A DNA stretch of 64,000 nt from Siphonodentalium dalli (taxonomy: Eukaryota; Mollusca; Scaphopoda; Gadilida; Siphonodentaliidae). Positions 47,701 through 56,700 of the stretch are shown piece after piece (the stretch's first letter is position 1; each line of letters begins with the position of its first letter). The stretch lies in contig CP136063.1 of the NCBI GenBank assembly GCA_032622095.1, forward strand, positions 78,163,980 through 78,227,979. Reading direction: 5' to 3'. A program made the translations under genes and the position numbers. The notes below the pieces were generated by a model. It saw nothing but the letters and a program-made list of their open reading frames with translations, searched no databases and was not told the origin of the DNA.

Positions 47701-50700
47701 AGCCCGAGGGCTTATATGAAGTCTTCTCCTCTTTGGTGACATGCCCCCTTTCCCAATAAGTGAGGGAGGGGTATCGATCAGACGGGAAGAGATTGAAATA
47801 ATGGTTTTAAGAGAATTGGAGATATAAGCTAAATTTGAGTTAGGGGTGGAAAAACAGGGAGAAGATAGTGTTAGGGATAGCAGGAGGCAGATAGAGAGAG
47901 AGAGAAAGAGAGAGAGAGAGAGGCGAGAAAGTAGAAGACAGGAGGGGAACAGATGAATCGTGAAATGATGACAGTGGTGGGGAGTTTTCAAAAATTAAGC
48001 TCGTCTATTGTAATATGCATGCGTCAGGCGCCATGGGAGGGGGTCAATCAAAGTGGCTGTTAACTGGTTACATCCGTCAAAAAATAACTAAACAAACTCA
48101 CACTTATAGTTTTCTAACCTCGAACAATTTCTTTGTGAGAACACAAGCCTGGATATAGCGCGTATTGACATTTGCAGAATGGGGTCCCCAGAGGGTGAAT
48201 TTAGTGATTCTATCCCTTACATTGGGCTGGTGTCACCAAATTCACCCTCTGGGAACCTCATTCTGCTTAGGCTTTTTGAGTCTATAGATACTTCCCTGAA
48301 GATGAGGACTAAGCCGAATAAGTCAGTCAAGCATAGTGAGGGAGAGAACTCTATCATATAGTTTGATCATGATATAGTTAACCCTTTGAGTGCCAGGTCC
48401 GATTTTTGTATCAACCCATATACCCTGTGCCAATGCATTCTCTTATATATGCGAGTCGACCATAGGTCGCCTCGCATATATAAGAGAATGCATTGGCTTA
48501 ACATTTTTTATTTTATTTTTTATTTTTTTTTTTACAATATTTTACAATTTTAATATATTTTATTATATTCTTTAACAGACTTATTGTGTAGGTTTAGGGC
48601 CGATAATATCGGCCCCTGGCACTCAAAGGGTTAATCTACACTTTTCATGGTGTGGGAACAGATACTGCACCATGAAAGTGTAATGGCTTCTACTCTTTTG
48701 TTCCATGTACAAGGTCATCCTATGGGGAATACTGTAATTCCCTAAATAAACGACTCCTTAACCACAGCAGAACTATGGGTAATTTTTCAGGATTTAGTCG
48801 GAAATATGGCTTGTTGCCATTCATCAGAAAGCTCTCAACTGTATCCTGGAGCGTCACTTTACATGGCGTTATGCAACATCACAGCAAGACATAAAACTTT
48901 GAATAGATTGATAGCCATGCATTTATTGTACATCTTTATCAAGAATTTGTTAATTGGTAATTTGTTAATTGGTGAGCAGAATGTGGCTGTCTGAAGCACA
49001 TGCATCATGCACAGACCACATCTTGTAAGTGTTGAAGATGTCACAAGAACATCATTCATGTTATATTCCGGTTACTTTAATTGCGACATGCTATGATCGG
49101 GAAGCACGATGTATGATCCGATTATAAGGTGAATGAATATATTTTAATACAATTTTGATATTCGAATACTGCCGTTTACAAAGGAATATTTGTTTCAGCT
49201 CTATGGGTTGAAGGTATTTGTTAATTGTTAATCAAGTAACTACTCATTAGTGAATATAAAGGGTAATCAATTGATTTACTCTGTATTTTAGCCCTGTACC
49301 AACAGTAGTGTGGAGGGACAAGAACTGGAGAATCATTCAGCACAATGATAAATTCCTAATTAAAGACCACAGACTGACTATCAAATTCCTCACCGAAGAA
49401 GATGAAGGAAATTACAACTGTGAAAGTTCTCACGGAAACACTGTTGCTAAGGACCATATCTTCCTCAATGTCACAAGTAAGTCTACAGCTAAACACTGTC
49501 GCTAAGGTCCATATCTTCATCAATGTCACAAGTAAGTCTACAGCTAAACACTGTTGCTAAGGACCATATCTTCCTCAATGTCACAAGTAAGTCTACAGCT
49601 AAACACTGTTGCTAAGGACCATATCTTCCTCAATGTCACAAGTAAGTATACAGCTAAACACTGTTGCTAAGGACCATATCTTCCTCAATGTCACAAGTAA
49701 GTCTACAGCTAAATCATGTAAAGAATCTCTCCTCTGGCTACGCCCTAAGAGATCATATTCCACCAATTCAAAACCTAGGTACTTTAATGCCCTAAAATAT
49801 GGCTTGTTGCCATTCATCGGAAAGCTCTCGGTGAGAACTTTCCGATGAATGGCAACGAGCCATATTTCCGACTAAATCCTGAAAAGTTACCCATAATTCT
49901 GCTGTGTTTAAGGAGTCGATTACTTAGGGCATTACGGTACTTTTTAAATTTCTCAAGTCTGTAAAACAACTATCATCAACAGTAAAAGTAAAAATAGATT
50001 TACATTGTCAAGCCTTGAAATAGTGTGTCTGTCATTTGCAGAATGAGGTCCCCAGAGGGTGAATTTAGTGATGCTACCCCGCATAGCGGGCTAGCATCAC
50101 CAAATTCACCCTCTGGGGACCTCATTCTGCTTACACATCAGCAGAATGAGGTTCCCAGAGGGTGAATTTGGCGATGCTAGCCCGCTATGCGGGGTAGCAT
50201 CACTAAATTCACCCTCTGGGGACCTCATTCTGCAAATGACAGACACACTATTTCAAGGCTTATACTTTGTTCTTTACCCAAAATTCTTATATATCAAATA
50301 AATTCAATGACTCTCGGTGGCAAAATCATTTGCATTTGTTTATCGCCGTTTGTTGCATCCCAAATCGAGATGTAATTATTTACAATTGCGCGTTGTTCAG
50401 GCGATATTTTCTATGGAGTGGTGTGGTCAATTTCGTTGAGATTTTCGGCTTACTGGATGTTATTAGAATTTGATATCCCCCATCTGGCACAGCGCCTGAA
50501 TACCAACTTATCAGTTTGATGCACCCAAACAAGTCCATAATATGATCATACGCAAGCGTAATTAACGAACCAAAGCTAAAACTCTCACATAGGGGTTTCT
50601 GCATGTAGCGTTTAAAACAATTCTTGTCAAAATCATTTTAAAGATTCCCACCAAATAAGATTCACATGCATAATGCTTATATTTGGTGGGGTAATTCTAA

Positions 50701-53700
50701 ATAGTTATATATGTTGTCGAGAGTGGAACTGAAACTAACCATTATATTACTTGGCGTGCTGGGGGAGCTCTCCGCTTCAGATACTCAGGCTAGATGGAGA
50801 AGCGTGTCCATTTCATAATGTTCATTTCATTCATAACATGTCATCATGTCAATTTCAACGATAGTCGACAAACAACGTCATTGTGTAACTTTCCCCATTG
50901 ACCGAATTTGCGTGGAACTGAATGTATCTTCTGCTTTGTTCATAAGTATGTGTTTTCATTCTAATCAAGAAAATCTAATATATATTTTGGGACTTCTGTT
51001 TGTCTGTCTGTTTATTAGAAATGGCCGGGAAAACTGCCGGACGGATTTCGACGAAATTTGATACCTAGGGTTACTTTTATCCGGGGAGTGTTTTGGACGG
51101 GTCAAATCGTGACCCTGACCTTCAAAATGGTCAATTCAAGGTCGAATCGGGTAAAACGGACGGATTTCGACGAAATTTGATGCCTAGGAGTACTTTTGTC
51201 CGGGGAGTGTTTTGTTAATATGACTTTAAAATAATGGAAGATGACATAAAATATGCTTTAAGCTTGTTGTTGAATCCCCCAAGTAAAAATCTCTTCTGTA
51301 TCAATTAACGGTAATTGTAATGTTTATATATATTCTCATTGATGAGTAGTTACCTTAAAGGATATGTTCAGATAGTAAGTTCTGAACATTTCCAACCATG
51401 AATATGAATCTCGCTGCACTTGTCTGTCATCTGCTTTTATTATCAGAACATCCCTCAAAATTAATAATAGACCTTTCCAAGGTATAATAACTGACTGGGA
51501 GAATCCATTCAGTATAGAAAGGGTTAACTTTGGGTGGTCTAATGTTCTGTTGTTTTATTTTTCCTCCAGGTGGACCAATTTTCATAGAATCACCTATGAA
51601 TCAGATAATTCCGCAGGGCAAGAATGCTGTATTCAACTGTCATGCCAGACCTGCACTGGGAGAGGCACCTCTAGATAATCCGCTATGGTTCAAGAATGGA
51701 GAGCCCATCTTACAGTCCAACAGTGAGTCTAACACTACTGTGTGATCTTACAGTAATGCCCTAAATAGTTGACTCCTTAACCACAGCAGAATTATGGGTA
51801 ACTTTTCAGGATTTAGTCGGAAATATGGCTTGTTGCCATTCATCGGAGAGCTCTCAGTGAGAGCTTTCCGATGAATGGCAACAAGCCATATATCCGACTA
51901 AATACTGAAAAATTACCCATAATTCTGCTATGGTTAAGCAGTCCATTATTTAAGGCATTACTGTACGTGGGAGTTCCCAGTGGCTCAGTTGGTTAACCCT
52001 TTCATGATGGGAGCCGCGCTGGTGCAGCATTAAGGATCTTCTGCCAGTGCATTTTCTTTTATATGCGAGTCTCCCATAGGGAGCCTTGCATATACAAGAG
52101 AATGCACTGGCTTACAAGGTAAACCGTGTAAAGCCAATGTAATCTCTTATATATGCGAGGTTCCCATAGGGAGCCTTGCATATACAAGAGAATGCACTGG
52201 CTTACAAGGTAAATCGTGTAAAGCCAATGTAATCTCTTATATATGTGAGGTTCTCATGGGAGCCTTGCATATACAAGAGAATGCACTGGCTTACAAGGTA
52301 AATCGTGTAAAGCCAATGTAATCTCTTATATATGCGAGGCTCCCTATGGCAGACTCACATATATATAAGAGAATACATTGGCACAGGGTTTTCTTAAATT
52401 TCAGGACACTCCATTCATGGAAGGGTTAAAGTGTATGCGCATTAGGGCCAGCATAAGCGGTCCAGGTTTGAATGATGAGCGCGGATTGTGATCAACACAA
52501 ATCGGAGGTAACTTGATTTGTGTATCTGGACAAGCCTGCAAATAACATGTCTGCCATTTGCAGAATGAGGTGCCCAGATGGTGAATTTAGTGATGCTATC
52601 CCACACAGTGGACTAGCATTACCAAATTCAAGTGTATTTGTATTTGTTTAATGTTTTGAGGAATAATAAATGTTTAAACAAAAAAATCATACTTTACAGT
52701 TGGTGCAAGCAAGAAGTTTGATATGAAAGCCATGGGAACCCAGCTTATAGTGCAGGACGTAAGATTGGAAAGGGATATGATGTGCATACAGTGTAATATC
52801 AGTAACGATGTAGGATACCAGTTCACGGACGCAGCCCTCACTGTTGTTCGTAAGTATAATTGAGCATGTTAACTTGAGCAATATTCAACAGAATTTCTTG
52901 AATTTTTGTATGTGGTTCATGTTTGAGAAAACGGCAGTCCAAGTTCTATGTTATTTTATATCAAGTACCTATGTGGTCACCGTGCGATGATATTTGATGG
53001 AGTTATGCCCCTTTTTTTTACTTAGAAAGCGCTATTTTCGTGTTTTCCGCAAAGTAACTTGAGCAATATTCAACAGAATTTCTTGATATTTGGCACATGG
53101 TTCTAATTTGAGAAGACGGCAGTCCAAGTCTCACCTAGTTTTGATCTGGGATCCAAATAAGAAGAAAAATATATATTTTACACATACAGGTCCTACACAT
53201 TAAATTGTACTTGTATATGATTAAAGAATGACTGGAAGATTGATTGAAGTCATTGGTTTTAGCCTGCAGAGTAATTAACCCTTTGAGTGCCAGGTCCGAT
53301 TTTTGTATCAACCCATATACCCTGTGCCGCATATATAAGAGAATGCATTGGCCTAACAATTTTTCATCATTTGTTATTATTTTTTACAATTTTTTACAAT
53401 TTTAATAATTTTTTCTTATATTCTTTTAACAGACTTATTTTGTAGGTTTAGCGCCAGGGAATCTTACGTTTTTCATGGGCATCAAAATTATTACTATGAA
53501 TACTTGGTGATAGTTTTGAGTTATAACATGCCCCTAAGGTTTTATCCAGTTTGTTTTGAAATTCGCTATTGCATGCTTAAAGGCACGTGAGGCCTTTGTT
53601 GTCGAAAATATTCATATTTGTTCCAATCACTGTAAACAGAAAAACATTAAAACGCATACAGTTTCGTTCATATATACCATGACCATCGCGTAAACAGCAT

Positions 53701-56700
53701 GTTATCATAAAGACCTACTATATTTTACCTAAGCAAGAGCCTGATTGTGTTACAGAAGACAGCAGAATGCTACTGGCTAATCACACACAAATGGCATAAA
53801 CGCTCTTTATTAGTTCCATATCAGGAATTGACCAACAAAGAACGCTCTTTATGTTTACCATCATAATATAAACAAACACCAGAAAAGTTACTTTTTAAGC
53901 TTTTGTTTACATAACAATGGTCAAACATATGACAATAACATACTGTTTATGCGATATTTCTTATTTGTATACGGACAAAGTCTGTCTATATTTTTATGTT
54001 CTTTCTGTTTGTGGCGGTTTTTGACGGGTGGAAATATTTTCACAGGATACCCACCGCCAAGGCCAACCGTATCTTTAAGCATACCCAAAAAAAATTCAAC
54101 CCAAAACAATAAAATCTAAAAAAAAACATTTTTATTTTTTATTTTTTTTTAGGGCCGATTTTACAGACCGTAAATTAGGGCCAATGAGATTGGCCCCTGG
54201 CACTGAAAGGGTTAAATGCTCCATGTGTCAAAATCTAATGACCCCAATCGATCTTCCAGTCATTCCTATTGATAGTTATCCATATTATTTAATTATTTTA
54301 CAGCTGCTATTCACGTGACTGCCCAACCAGATTCAAACTTCATTTTGGTATGGCAAAACAAGACATCATTCACGGTGGAGGCAGCCATCGCCAGTGATGA
54401 CCCAACACTTGTAATAACCTATGAGTGGCGATTCACCAATGGGCATACTAATCAAGATAGACCAATACTGAATGAGCCCCCTCATTTCATAATCGAGGGA
54501 CTTCAGCGAAACACATTGATCGTCGATACAGAAAATATGAACAACACAGCGTTCGAAGGTCTAAATGGAGTGATTACGTGCCATATAAGAAACACAGTTG
54601 AGGAGGTTCTGGTGCCTATCTCTATCTCTGCCGTTGTTCCAGGCGAAGTCACAGGTTAGTATTTTTAACTTTATTTCTAGGACTGCATTTATTATATTAG
54701 AAAATTTTAAACCTTCCTGTACTGAATGGATTCTCCCATTAACCCTTTACCCAACAAACCGGCCAAAAACGCCCAAATAAAGCTTCAACAGCCTAAAATA
54801 TCTTCGGTCTGTCTCAATAACACCATACAAATATGGATATCATTGGAACCGGTTCATTGACCACATTGTGATGGTTACAGTTATACCCTGTGCCAATGCA
54901 TTCTCTTATATATGCGAGTCGACCATAGGTCGCCTCGCATATATAAGAGAATGCATTGGCCTAAAAAAAAAAAAAAAATTACCATTTTTTTCTTACATTC
55001 TTTAACAATTTTATAATTTTTTCTTACATTTTTTAACAATTTTTATAATTTTTTCTACATTCTTTGACAATTTTATCATTTTTAATATGTGTTAAGCCAA
55101 TGCATTCTCTTATATATGCAAGGCGACCTATGGTCGACTCGCATATATAAGAGAATGCATTGGCACAGGGCCGTTATGTTGGGTAAAGGGTTAAGTTATA
55201 AAGTATGCATTGAAATGGTCTATTATTCATTTAGGGTGATGTTCAGGAAATATAAGCTGATGGCAGACAGATGAACAGATAACAAAACTGCAGAAGTATT
55301 CCTGTTCAATTCAATTCAATCCAATTTATTTAGGTGCTAGAAGTACTTTTAAGGAAAGCACCTCCCTTAACCCTTTGGAGAGTATCTGTAACGTCATATA
55401 CATGACGTCACGAGTAAATTTAACGTCAAAGTCATAGCAATAATTATTAACAAGTTCGGGTCAAAAGTATCCAATAATTTGTTTTAATTTATGTACATTT
55501 TGTGTTAACGTGTGTTATCATAATCGATTGCACTTATATATTTGGGACATTATTTTAATCAAAATAACTCCTATACAATTCATTTATAAATCAGATGATT
55601 TATTGAAGTTATGTCTACATAAAATAACACTTCCTGAAACGACATATATGTCGTTCTACTCCTCAACTGATAGACGATATAGATGTCGTTCTACTCGCCA
55701 AAGGGTTGAGCATACTAGTATACAATGTATATATGAATTAAATCTGTTGCAATGTCATGACATGTTTCATGATGTCGGTGAGAGCTTTCCAATGAATGGC
55801 AACAAGCCATATTTCAGACTAAATCCTTAAAAATTACCCATAATTCTGCTGTGGTTAAGGAGTCGATTATTATTAGGGCTGCACAGGTATTTATTTTTAA
55901 TGTATTTCTTTGACAGCGGGACCTCAAATCGGATCAGCTCAGATGGACCTATGGTGGATCGCTCTGGTTATAGCGCTTATCATCCTAATTATAGTCCTTA
56001 TTTTAATCTGCTGTATGTGTCGGCAATATCCCAAGGGAGAATATCATGGTAAGTGAGCTTGTCTAAGGGACATAACTCTATTTTCAAGGTACTCATATGC
56101 TTAATATGTTTAATCTTCTGCATGTATCTGCATTACATTGCAATATCCAGAAGGGAGATAAGCATGGTAAGTGTGGGGTACCTAAGGGAAATAACTCTAT
56201 TCTCAACATACTCAAGTATGTCTCATAATTGTTAATGATAAATTCCAACAGCTCTTGAGTCCTTCGAACCCAGAGAGAATAATACTGACCTTTAAGAGGT
56301 GGTTTTCTCAACTCAATTAATAAATTGAAGTGACGAACTGATATCTTTAAAGTGATGTGAAGTACTTGGGTTGGGTGATCAAATAGAAAATAAAAACAAT
56401 CTTGCTCAACGTGGTTATTTGTTATGAATATTAAACCAAATTGACGATACCCACGGTAATTTATATATATTAATTAAATGTGATGACTCTCTATGGCGAA
56501 ATCATCTGTGTTAGATTATCGCCGATCGTTGCGTCCAGAATCAAGATGTAAATATTTACAATTGGGCGTAGTTCAGACAATGTTTTCTATGGAGTGGTAT
56601 GGTCGAGTTCTTTGAAATCTTCGGCGATGTTAATAGAATACTACATTCCAAAGGTTGGCATAGCGCCTTAGTACTAACATATCAATTTCACTCACCCGAA

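Noticed and set aside
47671-47991. 106-codon minus-strand frame rich in S and L
   Set aside because: It arises from a GA-rich low-complexity tract in intron 6.
49599-49817. Short frames inside the 55-bp tandem repeat
   Set aside because: By-products of the repeated exon 7 end and adjacent MITE; no independent start or domain.
55371-55705. Iterated ATGTCGTTCTACTC words as a possible CRISPR-like or regulatory array
   Set aside because: Only two or three diverged copies, and they lie within a TTAA-flanked transposon.
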